Assembly: GCA_036823195.1 (NCBI GenBank)
Contig: DAISGI010000018.1
Span: 1-50,181 of the forward strand
From: UBA4874 sp002399435
GTDB taxonomy: Bacteria > Bacillota > Clostridia > Caldicoprobacterales > DTU083
Direction: 5' to 3'
DNA: 50,181 nt
The stretch's first letter is position 1. Each line of letters begins with the position of its first letter. Position numbers and translations under genes: made by a program. The notes under the pieces are model-generated. The model made no database searches. It had not been told where the DNA came from and saw nothing but the letters and a program-made list of their open reading frames with translations. This document shows positions 17,583 to 27,516 of the stretch, one piece after another.

Positions 17583-20240
17583 TTAATGAACGACAGTATA
17601 ATCATTGGCTTTTATCTCAATATTGTCCAGTTTCATGTCAGTATCACTATAGTTAACAAATACTTTTGTGCCGTTTTCGTAGGTTACCTGAAACAAGTCA
17701 TTTTTAACCTGCTTATGATCTATTATACACTGACTGGATAAAGTCCCCAGGTCTTGATTCAATTTGTGATAAACGGACTGGATTTCATCCATCCATATAT
17801 CAGCATTCGACGAATAAAAATCAGTATATTTGGTATCCGTTAAAACGAGAGGTTCCGCATCCATCAATAAATAATGAAGCCCTGCACCATTTTCAATAAC
17901 CTTCAACAAGGCTTTTTTATAATCTCTGGACTGGTTCAATGGCATCCCTGTAAAATGAACATATCCTTTCAAAACCATTCCAATGAAAGGGACGGATTGC
18001 CCTTCCAGCCTTGTATTGCTCGAATCAAGCTTTACATTGGTCAGACTGTCTGCAAACTCCAGCGCATAGGCATTGCCGGAATCCAGTTTTATTTGATATC
18101 CCGCATCCTTGAATTTCTTAAGCTCCCTTACGGTTAAGACTTTAACTTCTTCCCGGGTCAACCCATCCTTTTCATCAAAATTAGAATTCAAGGACTCTCC
18201 AATTGATGAAAGATAAAGATATTTGTTATAATGCTTGCCATATTCTCCAAGGAAGGAATCTACGACAGAACGATATCTTATGGGATTAACAAGCACCGCC
18301 ATCCGATCATATCTTGCATCGTTACTGGCTGGGCTAAAGGATGAAACCACCGCGGAATTCTTGTTCAAAGTCCTGGCAAAATCCTTCCTGGAAGATATTG
18401 CATTCCCCTTTTTATAGATTTTTGTAATATCAACGTCCATAAAAGAGTCACAGTCCTGCTGCTCGGCATATCGAATGAACTCCAGATATCCATTATGACC
18501 TCCCAGGCTTTTTTCAATTTTCAACTTTGATGGCGAACTATAATCCAATCCACCGTTTATCATACCGGAGTACAATATTGATATATTGCCAATACTCTTC
18601 GAAACCATTTTATTCAGTATGGTCTGAGCTTGCTGAAAGGTTGTCACCGGTACATCCCGATTCATTGGAACTCCTGCAACCTTTATCTTCTTGGTTATTG
18701 CTCCGATTAACTGGATATCCATCGACATCTGATTGTCTTCAAGCTTATCTTTTATAACACCCGTATGTAATAAGTACTCCTGATAATATCTGGCCATACC
18801 AGAATAAGAAGCATTATCCCCATATAAAAAATGATAGCGAACAACATATGGTGTAACAGGAGTAATCCTTGAAAATGCAAGGGCAACTCCTTCCCGATTC
18901 AATTGGTCATACCAAAAATAGTGGAAATAGGGGCTGATCGTATTGTAATCTGAATGAGGATTATGCGTCATAGCGGTAACTCCACCTAGTGCCTCCCCAT
19001 TTTCCACTATAGCGAACACTGCTGAATGATTCATTTTTGCTCCGAATATTGGAAATGTATTGCCGTACTCCAATGTTTCCAAATTCTGATGCTTGATACC
19101 AAAATCCGGGCCATAAAATGGAACATCCATGCTGTTTTCCTTATATACATTCGTATCATTGTGAATGATCATACCGCTTCCTTCGGGAACAAATAAATAG
19201 CCTTCTTCTTCCGGAAGGGTTGCTCCAAAACTCTGCAGCAACTGAACCCTGGTCAGGTAAAAACCTTTATTGTATTTTATGTTCTTTGTATCGATACGAA
19301 CGATAAAATCCCTGTCCTGCAATTCATAGATAACAGGGATCTCAAAGTAAGGTGTGGTATTATAGTATTTCACTCCTCCAATAGCCTCAGATTCCTGCTG
19401 AATCGTTTTTTCTGTAATTTCAAGCATTTTTGTCATCTTAGTCAACTTTTTCTCGGTAACGGCTGACAGATTGCTTTTCAGAACATAGATCTTATCCAAT
19501 TTCTTAATAAGTGGATATCTTTCCTGATAGGATTTTCGCTCTAAGGCATCCAGCTTATCATAAGAAACCAGTTCATAATTATTAGCAAAATCGCTGTATT
19601 GAATCAGATTCATCTCGCCATCGTCAATCTTCTTTTTCATCAATTTATCATAGTATTGATAAGTATCTACGGTGAATGCAGGTACAATAAGCTTATTCTT
19701 ACTGTCAGAACCAAAGATGTATTTTACCAATAATTGTTGGCCCTTTGACTCTACAATTACCTTGTTTTCTTCCTGAAAACAATCAGGATAAGAGCTTAAT
19801 GTTGAAAAGTGCTGACCGACATCTGCGTACTCCAGACTCACCTGACTATATAAGAGCTTTTTAGCTTCATCGGACAGCTGATTCTTCTTGTTGTCCATAT
19901 ATCGGTAAGCCCCTCTGTTGGAGAAAAATATCTTATTGGTATGCTTATCAAGAACGGCAATATCATAGTATTTACCAATGTATAAAGCCAAATACTTATT
20001 CTCCATCTTAAGCTCCATCTGATTCAATACTGAAAACTCCTCTTCTGATGAGGAATATTCCTGCGGGGATATACCACTTGTATCCAAAACCACTGCGTCA
20101 TGCGCAGGGAGATATTGATCGCTTGTATATCTCTCATGAGAAACGGTCCGGGCACTATTGCAGCTTGTAAGCATAAGCGTAAAGATCAACATCAGGGAAG
20201 AAACAATTCTTAATGCCTTTCTATTTTCAACAGGTTTCAT
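17583..20240 (-). CDS. DUF5696 lipoprotein, probable extracytoplasmic glycosidase-like protein
   Basis: A membrane-anchored lipoprotein of 885 residues: a signal peptide with lipobox LMLTSC, then a mostly beta N-terminal half and an alpha/beta C-terminal half. I match it to DUF5696 from memory of the family. The C-terminal half reads like a glycoside hydrolase TIM barrel: ISILYSGMINGGLDYSSPSK, DSFMDVDITKIYKKG, KLDSGNAYALEFADSLTNVK, DSSNTRLEGQSVPFIGMVLK and GAGLHYLLMDAEP. Acidic residues end several likely strands, but catalytic residues are not assigned. ATG at 20240 is chosen over one at 20270 because GGAGG lies 7 bases before it. It sits between the Yip1 gene and the second permease pair. 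It would act outside the cell, trimming or presenting oligosaccharide before uptake; that is inference. Confidence 0.8.
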   Translation of the reverse strand: MKPVENRKALRIVSSLMLIFTLMLTSCNSARTVSHERYTSDQYLPAHDAVVLDTSGISPQEYSSSEEEFSVLNQMELKMENKYLALYIGKYYDIAVLDKHTNKIFFSNRGAYRYMDNKKNQLSDEAKKLLYSQVSLEYADVGQHFSTLSSYPDCFQEENKVIVESKGQQLLVKYIFGSDSKNKLIVPAFTVDTYQYYDKLMKKKIDDGEMNLIQYSDFANNYELVSYDKLDALERKSYQERYPLIKKLDKIYVLKSNLSAVTEKKLTKMTKMLEITEKTIQQESEAIGGVKYYNTTPYFEIPVIYELQDRDFIVRIDTKNIKYNKGFYLTRVQLLQSFGATLPEEEGYLFVPEGSGMIIHNDTNVYKENSMDVPFYGPDFGIKHQNLETLEYGNTFPIFGAKMNHSAVFAIVENGEALGGVTAMTHNPHSDYNTISPYFHYFWYDQLNREGVALAFSRITPVTPYVVRYHFLYGDNASYSGMARYYQEYLLHTGVIKDKLEDNQMSMDIQLIGAITKKIKVAGVPMNRDVPVTTFQQAQTILNKMVSKSIGNISILYSGMINGGLDYSSPSKLKIEKSLGGHNGYLEFIRYAEQQDCDSFMDVDITKIYKKGNAISSRKDFARTLNKNSAVVSSFSPASNDARYDRMAVLVNPIRYRSVVDSFLGEYGKHYNKYLYLSSIGESLNSNFDEKDGLTREEVKVLTVRELKKFKDAGYQIKLDSGNAYALEFADSLTNVKLDSSNTRLEGQSVPFIGMVLKGYVHFTGMPLNQSRDYKKALLKVIENGAGLHYLLMDAEPLVLTDTKYTDFYSSNADIWMDEIQSVYHKLNQDLGTLSSQCIIDHKQVKNDLFQVTYENGTKVFVNYSDTDMKLDNIEIKANDYTVVH

Positions 20241-20282
20241 TGCGCAACCTCCATTTCCTATCACATGCAATTCATATGCATA

Positions 20283-20915
20283 TTAATAACGGACTCGGAT
20301 CATAATCTCATCAATAACCGTAGAAGCAAAAATAACCACTTGCTGAACGAGATTGAACAATAGCAACACCAAATACGCTAAAATAGCCATGCCCAATACA
20401 GTAAAAATGCATATTACGAGAGTCCTTGCAAGAGTATACTGATGGGTAACCAGCATACCTGTCACCAGCAAGAAACCCGTCCATACCAGAGATATCGTAT
20501 TTATCATCTTATAGAAAACAGCTTCGTTCAATACAAAGAAATTACTTAAAAATACCAAAAGAAACTGAATGAGAATAAATGGAACCAGGGCATAGGCAGT
20601 CGCAATGCAAATATCCCGAAACGTTCCTTCGCCATCCCCCAAACAAGTCAGACACCAATTTGCAGTACACCATAATATATAGAGAATCAGAGATGTAGCG
20701 ATTGTACTCAGGAAATTGTAATCTACACCACCTGAAGTATTAAAAAGATATCCCGAATAAAAGTTGGACGCAATCGATACCAGGATGGAAGCAATCAATA
20801 GTACAACAGCAGTTTCAAGACTCCCTCTTCCCTCATGCTTTATTTCCCAAAACCCTTTAAAAGGGTGAACAGACAAATATAATGCATAACCCAGTTCATT
20901 TCCCAGCCTCTTCAT
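20283..20915 (-). CDS. Yip1-family integral membrane protein
   Basis: A 210-residue protein with about five membrane helices. It begins with a soluble lead (LYLSVHPFKGFWEIKHEGRG) typical of bacterial Yip1 proteins, where a helix-proline segment precedes the first membrane span (AVVLLIASILVSIASNFYSG). A conserved-looking loop, CLGDGEGTFRDICIATAYAL, lies between spans 2 and 3. The family has no established bacterial function. ATG at 20915 is preferred over 20930 because GGAGG lies 7 bases before it. It lies between an NHL/TPR membrane protein and the DUF5696 lipoprotein inside a sugar import cluster, suggesting a structural role in a membrane complex with them. Confidence 0.8.
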   Translation of the reverse strand: MKRLGNELGYALYLSVHPFKGFWEIKHEGRGSLETAVVLLIASILVSIASNFYSGYLFNTSGGVDYNFLSTIATSLILYILWCTANWCLTCLGDGEGTFRDICIATAYALVPFILIQFLLVFLSNFFVLNEAVFYKMINTISLVWTGFLLVTGMLVTHQYTLARTLVICIFTVLGMAILAYLVLLLFNLVQQVVIFASTVIDEIMIRVRY

Positions 20916-20953
20916 TCCTGCTCCCTCCAATCATCTGAAACAATCCATTTCCT

Positions 20954-22468
20954 TTACAATCCTCTTGCATATCTTTTAGCTTTATTCACTATACTTCGGA
21001 TAGTAAAGAAAAGGCAAATTCCTATTAGACCAATAAACACATAGGGAAACACATGCCGTGCCTGTTCTTTTCGAAGCATTTCCTTGGCTTCCGAATATTC
21101 TCCTATATCATTGGAGTACTCAAAATAGGACATGGCTTCTCTATACTTTCCTTCATTCATTTTGGCATTTCCCAGCCCGATAAAGGCATGTTGAAAATTC
21201 GTATTCGATTCTGCTACTTCCTTCCATTTATCATATGTTAAGGAATACTTGCCATCAGCATAAAGTATAGTCGCTTCCATAATCTTATTTCCATAGTCCG
21301 TTAAATCAAACAATACCAATTGACTTAAGGCATTATCCAAAACGACAAGTCTGTTCCCAAGGTAATCTATTGCTGCAGGCCTTTCGAAATTGCCTTTACA
21401 GTTCCCAATTCTGCCGAAAACATAGAGAAGATCTCCTTCACCGTTGTAAGTAAATATCTTTCCATCATTACTGTCCAGTAAACTATATACATTTCCTGGG
21501 CCCAAAGCTACATCAATTATCTTTGATGGACTGCCGGAAGGATCATGCACGAAATTGAAATCCCCTATAGGAGGCAATATTCCGTTCCGTTTCAAAACAT
21601 CTTTCCCTGTGGAATTGATCTTCTTAACAGGTGAAATTGATGTATCTCCCGTAGCTGCTTTTCCTGCCTCCTTCGCTGATATGGAGGAAATCGTTCCCCA
21701 TAAGAATCCTTTTTCATCAATTTTTAGATTATTATATTCAGTTGGTACAAACAGAGACATTTGAGCACGCTGAGCCTGGCTGGAAAACAAACGCCAGATA
21801 CGATCCATAGCAGTCAGCTTAACCGAAGGTGCCCCTGTATAGCCCATAAAAGATCCATTCGAATCAAATTGCATAAATCCCATATTGATATTTCTGGCAA
21901 TCACAGATACCCGATTTATAGAATCCACAACCAGCTTAACAGGAAGAAACTGATCAATGGAACTCCCCACGATATTTTTTGGCTTTTTAATAACAGAAGA
22001 AATATTTCCTTCCTGATCAGACGCTATAATTCGGTTGTTTTCTGTATCTGCAATATAGATAACCCCTTCCCTGGTAACGAATAATCCTTCCGGCTTTTTC
22101 AATGGTGATTCCTGGCCTTCATAAAAAAATTTATCTATGATCTTTACCGGGGACAGTTCCTTATCGTAAATCTCTATCGTTCCCGTATCGGAGTCCAATA
22201 CGTAGATCTGCTCCTCTTCCGTCACAAACATATCAATAGGATTGGCCATCTTTGTTCCATTCCTGTCCATCAGGGTCAAGGCCCTTTGAAATTGATAAGG
22301 GTCCGGAATCGGAACATCCTCCATATCTGTTGTATATACATATGATCTGTCCTTAGATCGATCCTGGTCCGCATATATGGGCTTTTGCAGCAAAAGAGTC
22401 ATGCAAACAAACATAATGAAGAAGAGCAAAACTTTTTTATAGCGGTTTTTATTTACTACAGCTCTCAA
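20954..22468 (-). CDS. Membrane-anchored NHL-propeller and TPR protein
   Basis: The product has an N-terminal signal or anchor (VLLFFIMFVCMTLLLQKPIYA), a six-bladed NHL-type beta-propeller over roughly residues 65-400, a short TPR-like helical region (WKEVAESNTNFQHAFIGLGNAKMNEGK split over two helices), and a C-terminal membrane helix (VFPYVFIGLIGICLFFTI) with a basic tail. NHL blades are seen as VLDSDTGTIEIYDKE, IYIADTENNRIIASD and RLVVLDNALSQLVLFD. The propeller probably faces outside. The frame begins with GTG at 22477, but GAGGTG then lies upstream of a TTG at 22468, which is preferred. It follows the MalG gene at once and precedes Yip1. No enzyme residues are seen; it may be a scaffold or glycan-sensing partner of the importer. 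Confidence 0.78.
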   Translation of the reverse strand: MRAVVNKNRYKKVLLFFIMFVCMTLLLQKPIYADQDRSKDRSYVYTTDMEDVPIPDPYQFQRALTLMDRNGTKMANPIDMFVTEEEQIYVLDSDTGTIEIYDKELSPVKIIDKFFYEGQESPLKKPEGLFVTREGVIYIADTENNRIIASDQEGNISSVIKKPKNIVGSSIDQFLPVKLVVDSINRVSVIARNINMGFMQFDSNGSFMGYTGAPSVKLTAMDRIWRLFSSQAQRAQMSLFVPTEYNNLKIDEKGFLWGTISSISAKEAGKAATGDTSISPVKKINSTGKDVLKRNGILPPIGDFNFVHDPSGSPSKIIDVALGPGNVYSLLDSNDGKIFTYNGEGDLLYVFGRIGNCKGNFERPAAIDYLGNRLVVLDNALSQLVLFDLTDYGNKIMEATILYADGKYSLTYDKWKEVAESNTNFQHAFIGLGNAKMNEGKYREAMSYFEYSNDIGEYSEAKEMLRKEQARHVFPYVFIGLIGICLFFTIRSIVNKAKRYARGL

Positions 22469-22478
22469 TGTATACACC

Positions 22479-23497
22479 TCATTCTTTCATACCGGATGTC
22501 GCCATCGTTTCAATGATATTAGACTGGGATACAATAAAGACCAGCAATGGAAAAGCAATCATAATAATTGAAATCGCTGCTCCGACACCTGCTCTAGCCA
22601 GTCCACCAGACGTTATCTGGCTTAGAGCATAGAACAATGTCTTTTTGCTTTCTGTATAAATATATGGCGTTGCCCCCTTATTCCAGAGGCTGTTTACTGA
22701 AAAGATCATAAGAGTCAACCNNNNNNNNNNNNNNNNNNNNNNNNNNNNNNNNNNNNNNNNNNNNNNNNNNNNNNNNNNNNNNNNNNNNNNNNNNNNNNNN
22801 NNNNNNNNNNNNNNNNNNNNGGCGTTGCCCCCTTATTCCAGAGGCTGTTTACTGAAAAGATCATAAGAGTCAACCATGCAGGCTTTACTATTGGCATAAC
22901 AATTTTCCAAAATTTTACCCAGTCCGAAGCACCGTCAATTTCAGCACTTCTTAACAATTCATCCGGAATCATCTGGTCCATAAATTGCTTCATGAGAAAC
23001 AGACCTAAAGTGGATCCAAAAGCAGGTATAATAATGGAAAGATAGGAATCTATCAACCCCAGCGCCGACATAACCAAATAATTCGGCACTGCCAGGACAG
23101 CACCACTGAACATTAAAGAAGTCCGAATCATCTTAAACACCAGCACAGAACCTGGAAACCTGTATTTACTCAATGAATAGGCAGCCATGGAAGCCAAAAT
23201 AATATGCCCGCCCGTGCCAGCAATGGTTATTAGAAAAGTGTTGAATATATATCGGGATATCGGTACCAAAGAATCAGATATAAGGCGAAAAAGTTCAATA
23301 TAATTTTTGAATGTGGGATTTATTGCAAAAAACTTCGGAGGAAATAGCCATAGTTCATTTGCCGGCTTTAACGACATATTTACAGCATAAACCAAAGGAA
23401 GCATCATAACGGCGACAAAAAAAAGCAAGAATATCAATAATGTGATGTCTCCACCTACAGACCTTGAAATTCGCTTCTTAAAAATACCACGTTTCAT
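22479..23497 (-). CDS. Sugar ABC transporter permease, MalG type (first pair), split by a false gap
   Basis: A CUT1 permease that looks broken by a run of N but is not. The frame from 23497 reads through the EAA loop ELLRSAEIDGASDWVKFWKI to VNSLWNKGAT. The frame on the other side of the gap starts again in the same 55 bases and continues PYIYTESKKTLFYALSQITS to a stop. Removing the Ns and one copy of the shared 55 bases gives an uninterrupted 287-residue protein, normal for MalG. GGGGGAG precedes the ATG by 7 bases. It follows the MalF-type gene by 4 bases and precedes the NHL protein gene. Confidence 0.92.
22666..22875. other. False scaffold gap: 100 N flanked by an identical 55-bp overlap
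   Basis: The 55 bases at 22666-22720, just before the N run, are identical to the 55 bases at 22821-22875 just after it. Exact end overlaps of this length are what two de Bruijn graph contigs leave when they share a k-mer of 55. Collapsing the overlap restores the reading frame of the permease, so no sequence is missing here. Confidence 0.93.
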
Positions 23498-23501
23498 TGT
23501 T

Positions 23502-24503
23502 TTACTCCCCCACCTTTTCCAATAGTTTATGCACCACTATATTACTTCCTACCATGACCAGAAATAGGAGGGTGGCAATCGCAGAAGCATAGCCCATTTC
23601 AAACCGAGTAGTACCATAATCCTGCAAATGAAGGACAAGGGTATGAGCCGAATAATCTGTACTGATTGTTCCGGTCAAGCCTGTAATAATCGAGCCAATA
23701 CCAAAAGAACCCGTTATACTGATCACAGCACCAAACAAAAGCTGAGGCTTTATCAGTGGCAAAGTAATAAACCATAATTCCTGCCATCGATTTCGTATTC
23801 CATCAATAGCTCCTGCGTCATAATATTGACGATCCACACCCTGAAGGCCTGCAATAAAAGAAAGAAACTGGGTACCCAGGCTCCCCCATAAAACTACAAA
23901 AATAACAATCGGCACAATATAATCCGGATTTTCAAGATACTTAATCGGATCATTAATCAACCCCCATTTTAGAAGCATGGCATTTAAATAGCCTGTCGCA
24001 TCCGAACTAAAGAAAATCTTAAAAATCACAGTCATTCCTCCGGTAAGAGATGGCGCATAAAGCAAGACTGTAATAATGACCCTTAAGGATTTTGGAAGTT
24101 CATTCATTAACCATGCCATCAACAAGGCAATCATATATCCAATGGGTCCTGTTACAACAGCAAACATAATTGTATTTGCCAAAGACTTTATAAAGATCTT
24201 ATCATCAAGAAAAAGCCGAAAATAATTTTGAAGCCCTACAAAATCAGGTGGTTCCAATACATTAAAATCCGTAAAACCAAGTCCTATTGACAGGACGACC
24301 GGCACAACAGTAAATAGAATAAAAATGATCAGGTAAGGTGCCAGAAACAGATATTGCACCTTATGTTTTTTAGCAGATTTCCACTGATGGGATAAATCCC
24401 TCTTCATTCGTTCTCTGATACTTATTCCATTTCCAGGTGCCGTAAGTTGATCATTTGTTTGATTCAATGTTTGACTAGTCAATGTAATCCACCTTCTCTT
24501 CAT
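23502..24503 (-). CDS. Sugar ABC transporter permease, MalF type (first pair)
   Basis: A CUT1 MalF-like permease with a first membrane helix at YLFLAPYLIIFILFTVVPVV, the usual FVGLQNYFRLF segment after it and an EAA loop YYDAGAIDGIRNRWQELWFI near residue 228. The ATG at 24503 directly follows the stop of the 976-residue binding protein gene but has no good ribosome binding site. AGAAGGTGG lies 6 bases before a TTG at 24482, which would remove seven residues. Either start leaves a cytoplasmic N-terminal tail of about 45 residues. It pairs with the MalG-type gene downstream and probably serves the large binding protein upstream. Confidence 0.92.
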   Translation of the reverse strand: MKRRWITLTSQTLNQTNDQLTAPGNGISIRERMKRDLSHQWKSAKKHKVQYLFLAPYLIIFILFTVVPVVLSIGLGFTDFNVLEPPDFVGLQNYFRLFLDDKIFIKSLANTIMFAVVTGPIGYMIALLMAWLMNELPKSLRVIITVLLYAPSLTGGMTVIFKIFFSSDATGYLNAMLLKWGLINDPIKYLENPDYIVPIVIFVVLWGSLGTQFLSFIAGLQGVDRQYYDAGAIDGIRNRWQELWFITLPLIKPQLLFGAVISITGSFGIGSIITGLTGTISTDYSAHTLVLHLQDYGTTRFEMGYASAIATLLFLVMVGSNIVVHKLLEKVGE

Positions 24504-27434
24504 TCAATCAGAAGACAATTTAAATTCCTTACGTTTGTACCGCAACTCTGTATTAATATCCTTTACATATTTCATAAGTACCTGCCGCGGTTCTGACTTT
24601 TTATTCAGTACGGCCAGTTTTGCAAAATTCAGGTTTCTTTCTGTATAATATCCGCCCGGAACCTGTGGTATGCCCTTTAGATTTTTGGATTGCGCAAACA
24701 AATTGTTCCGATCATTCGTTGACCATGATAAGAGTTTAAGTGCTTCCATATTCGCAGTGTTATATCTTGCAGCGGGACCCATTACAGCTTCCAGCTCCCT
24801 TCCATACGAGTACTGAATCTCAGAGGAGGTCCACCATTTCATAAACTCCCATGCTTCCTCCTTGTGTGGACTGTCCGACATTAAAACACAGCCAGCCCCG
24901 GAGGAAGGAGCTACATTATTAATATTCCCGTTTTCATCTTTCAATCCGGGAATCTGTGTCATAGTCCACAGTCCATTGATTTCAGGGGCTGAAATACTTA
25001 GCAGATTATAGGATGTATAATCTGCAATTCCTATCGGCATCTCTCCGGTTCGAAATCTATTTTCAAAGCTGTAATCTACTACAAGGCCATATTCTGTATA
25101 GAAATCCATCCAGTACTTAAACGCATCCAAAGCAATTTTATCGTCCAATGCTGATCTTTTTCCATTTTGGTAATAATAGTCTCCTCCCATCTGATAAAGG
25201 AACATTGAATAAGTATTCACTTTGGAAGGTAATGCAAATGTCATGTTTTTCGCCTGCAAAAGAGGTAAAATATCGACCACATCATCCCATGTCTTGATTC
25301 GATTCACATCAATATCCAGGTCTGAAAGAATATCAGTCCGGCAAAACATCATTGGATAGACAAATGTTTCAGGCAAAGCATAAGTGCCATTCTGAAATTC
25401 ATAAGGGGTGGAAGCACTTGCGGGAAAGCGCTCCATTACCTCATGAAAGCCTTCCAGCTTACTTAAATCACAAACTGCATTTCGCATGGCAAATTCTACC
25501 GGTGTGATACTTTGTCCATCCGGTGAACTGGCACTTGCCAATTGTAAGGCTACATCCGGACCTCGTCCCGCCAATGTTGCCGATAAAATGGTCGCACCCG
25601 GTACAAGCTGTAAGTTCACAGGTATCCCGGACTCCGGAATAAACTTCTGGTTTACCAGCTTACTGAGTGCCATGGCCTGATCCCTGCCGCCTGTGAGGCC
25701 ACTGCCAATCCAAACAGTTATTGGCTTTTCCTTTTCATCTGCATTGGCTGCCACTAGATAGTTATTGGAAAAGGAGTCAATAAAATGCCACAGCCCTGCT
25801 TTGAGATTTTCCCAATTCCCAGCTTCCGCTTTCGGTAGATTCGCACCTTTTTCTGCCAGGAAAATGTAGTCAATCGAGAGAGGTTGCTGCTTCACGTCCA
25901 TGACCCAATTTCCCAAAGCTCCGACACTGGAACGGAATCTCGAGAACAATCCGGCAACTTTATAGGGCTGATCGACAATCTGCCGGATTTGACTGGACAA
26001 TTGCTCGAGTTCAGAGACAAGAGAATCCCGATTATTTGTTTTCTCAACTAATTGAGTGATAATATCATCAAGGATTTTACCCTGTTCCGATAAAGTTTTT
26101 AAAACATCGGGCATATATTTATCTATTTGATAATCCCTGCTGCTGTCAGGTGTGGCTCCCATCAGAGCAACCAGCTTCAGATCAATATCGTTCAGGACAT
26201 CCAATACTTCGTCTGCCTTAATTAGCATATCTTTCAGATCTCCCGGAGCGACCTTTAGCTTTATCTCATGCTCACCTTTCTCCAGTTGAAATAAAAAAGG
26301 ATCAGTATCTCCCAGCAATTGAACCTGCCACTCATTATCGAAGAAAAAGTGGAGATTCTCTGTTTCACGAAAAGGAATCACTCCATCAATATAAAGAGCC
26401 CTGTTGGCATAAATGTCTCTTGCAAAATCTTGCTTAAACCTAAACCCAATATGGTAAAACCCAGTTTTGGGAACATCTATTTTCCAGCTGATCCATTGGC
26501 CGGTATATTTCCATTGGTTCCCACCTATGGTATTGATTCTTTTTTTGTGATAATCAAACGGCTGTGTCACAGGAGAATTGTTATCGCTCAACGGATAGAG
26601 GGATGGATCGCTTTTCAGGTAAGACGCTTCTGCCTGCTTAATTAGAATTCCGTTTTTCAGAACACCTGAAACGACAGGAGTACCTTTCTTAAGATTTTCC
26701 GCATAAACATCCGCATATGGTCTCTGGGCGGATTTTTCTGATTTCAGGTCAATAGTTCCTATCGCCATAGGTTCTTTTACACTTTCCATGGATAAGGTAT
26801 GAACTCCTTCTGTTAAATAAAAGGAAAGATACTCTCCAAAATAGCCGTTGGAGTCCGATACATATGCACTTGTCCATATTGGCGCCTCTATCTGGCTTGG
26901 CCTGATATCATCGCCATTGATGCCTTTTTCTATTTCGGTCTCATCTTTATAGAGCCTTGAAAAACTCACACCATATGCCTCTTTGAAGGGAAGCCGGCCA
27001 TCTATCAGAATAGAGCGCTCCATATCCCCGCCTGTTCCTTTTACCGGAAAATACTCGACCCTGATGCGATACAGGCCTTCCCTGGGAACATGGAACTGCC
27101 ATTCGATCCAGCCCCGTTCTTCCATTATGGCAGCTTTTTTACCCTCCAGATCATCCGTTCTGCTGACATTTTCCCCTCCACTGTAATCACTGCCGCTGAT
27201 CATAATTTCATCTCCGGTATAGCCCACATCTTTATACCTATCCATATATTTCAGATAAGTCATGTCAGCTGAGTTTGGAGTTGTACCGGCTTGGACTGAA
27301 GATAGAGCATCGCCTTTGGAAGATGCGTTTGCAGACGCATTGACTGTAGATACATTTGCCGGAAAACCGTTCCATATCATAAGGGCTGTTATAATGCCTA
27401 CGATAAATCTTATCCTTTTCTTTTTAAGCAACAT
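24504..27434 (-). CDS. Giant sugar-binding protein with two added beta-sandwich modules
   Basis: At 976 residues this is over twice the usual size of a binding protein. The C-terminal part from about residue 570 is a family 1 solute-binding domain (KPITVWIGSGLTGG at its start, GRGPDVALQLASAS, then MKWWTSSEIQYSYGRELEAV near its end). Before it come two beta-rich modules, about residues 75-230 and 265-400. Both have the pattern of galactose-binding-like or CBM folds (WIEWQFHVPREGLYRIRVEY and WISWKIDVPKTGFYHIGFRF are matching strands, each followed by an LYIDG/ILIDG turn). A helical stretch of about 100 residues links them to the binding domain. The signal peptide has no lipobox Cys, unlike the lipoproteins next to it. 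The start has GGAGG very close upstream. Confidence 0.85.
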   Translation of the reverse strand: MLLKKKRIRFIVGIITALMIWNGFPANVSTVNASANASSKGDALSSVQAGTTPNSADMTYLKYMDRYKDVGYTGDEIMISGSDYSGGENVSRTDDLEGKKAAIMEERGWIEWQFHVPREGLYRIRVEYFPVKGTGGDMERSILIDGRLPFKEAYGVSFSRLYKDETEIEKGINGDDIRPSQIEAPIWTSAYVSDSNGYFGEYLSFYLTEGVHTLSMESVKEPMAIGTIDLKSEKSAQRPYADVYAENLKKGTPVVSGVLKNGILIKQAEASYLKSDPSLYPLSDNNSPVTQPFDYHKKRINTIGGNQWKYTGQWISWKIDVPKTGFYHIGFRFKQDFARDIYANRALYIDGVIPFRETENLHFFFDNEWQVQLLGDTDPFLFQLEKGEHEIKLKVAPGDLKDMLIKADEVLDVLNDIDLKLVALMGATPDSSRDYQIDKYMPDVLKTLSEQGKILDDIITQLVEKTNNRDSLVSELEQLSSQIRQIVDQPYKVAGLFSRFRSSVGALGNWVMDVKQQPLSIDYIFLAEKGANLPKAEAGNWENLKAGLWHFIDSFSNNYLVAANADEKEKPITVWIGSGLTGGRDQAMALSKLVNQKFIPESGIPVNLQLVPGATILSATLAGRGPDVALQLASASSPDGQSITPVEFAMRNAVCDLSKLEGFHEVMERFPASASTPYEFQNGTYALPETFVYPMMFCRTDILSDLDIDVNRIKTWDDVVDILPLLQAKNMTFALPSKVNTYSMFLYQMGGDYYYQNGKRSALDDKIALDAFKYWMDFYTEYGLVVDYSFENRFRTGEMPIGIADYTSYNLLSISAPEINGLWTMTQIPGLKDENGNINNVAPSSGAGCVLMSDSPHKEEAWEFMKWWTSSEIQYSYGRELEAVMGPAARYNTANMEALKLLSWSTNDRNNLFAQSKNLKGIPQVPGGYYTERNLNFAKLAVLNKKSEPRQVLMKYVKDINTELRYKRKEFKLSSD

Positions 27435-27438
27435 GATC

Positions 27439-27516
27439 CCTCCGAAATCAGCAAGTCAGGAAACAATACCTATATTTCTCAGTGCCGCTACTATGGCCTA
27501 ACCTCCGAAATCAGCA
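27439..27516. repeat. 15-bp direct repeat containing the ribosome binding site
   Basis: CCTCCGAAATCAGCA occurs at 27439-27453 and again at 27502-27516, 63 bases apart, without a mismatch. On the minus strand the copy nearer the gene supplies the GGAGG of the 976-residue protein. The farther copy is a second, orphan GGAGG. A local duplication is the simplest origin. Confidence 0.85.

Noticed and set aside
22479..22718. Separate 79-residue membrane protein before the NHL gene
   Set aside because: It is the C-terminal end of the MalG permease, split by the false gap.
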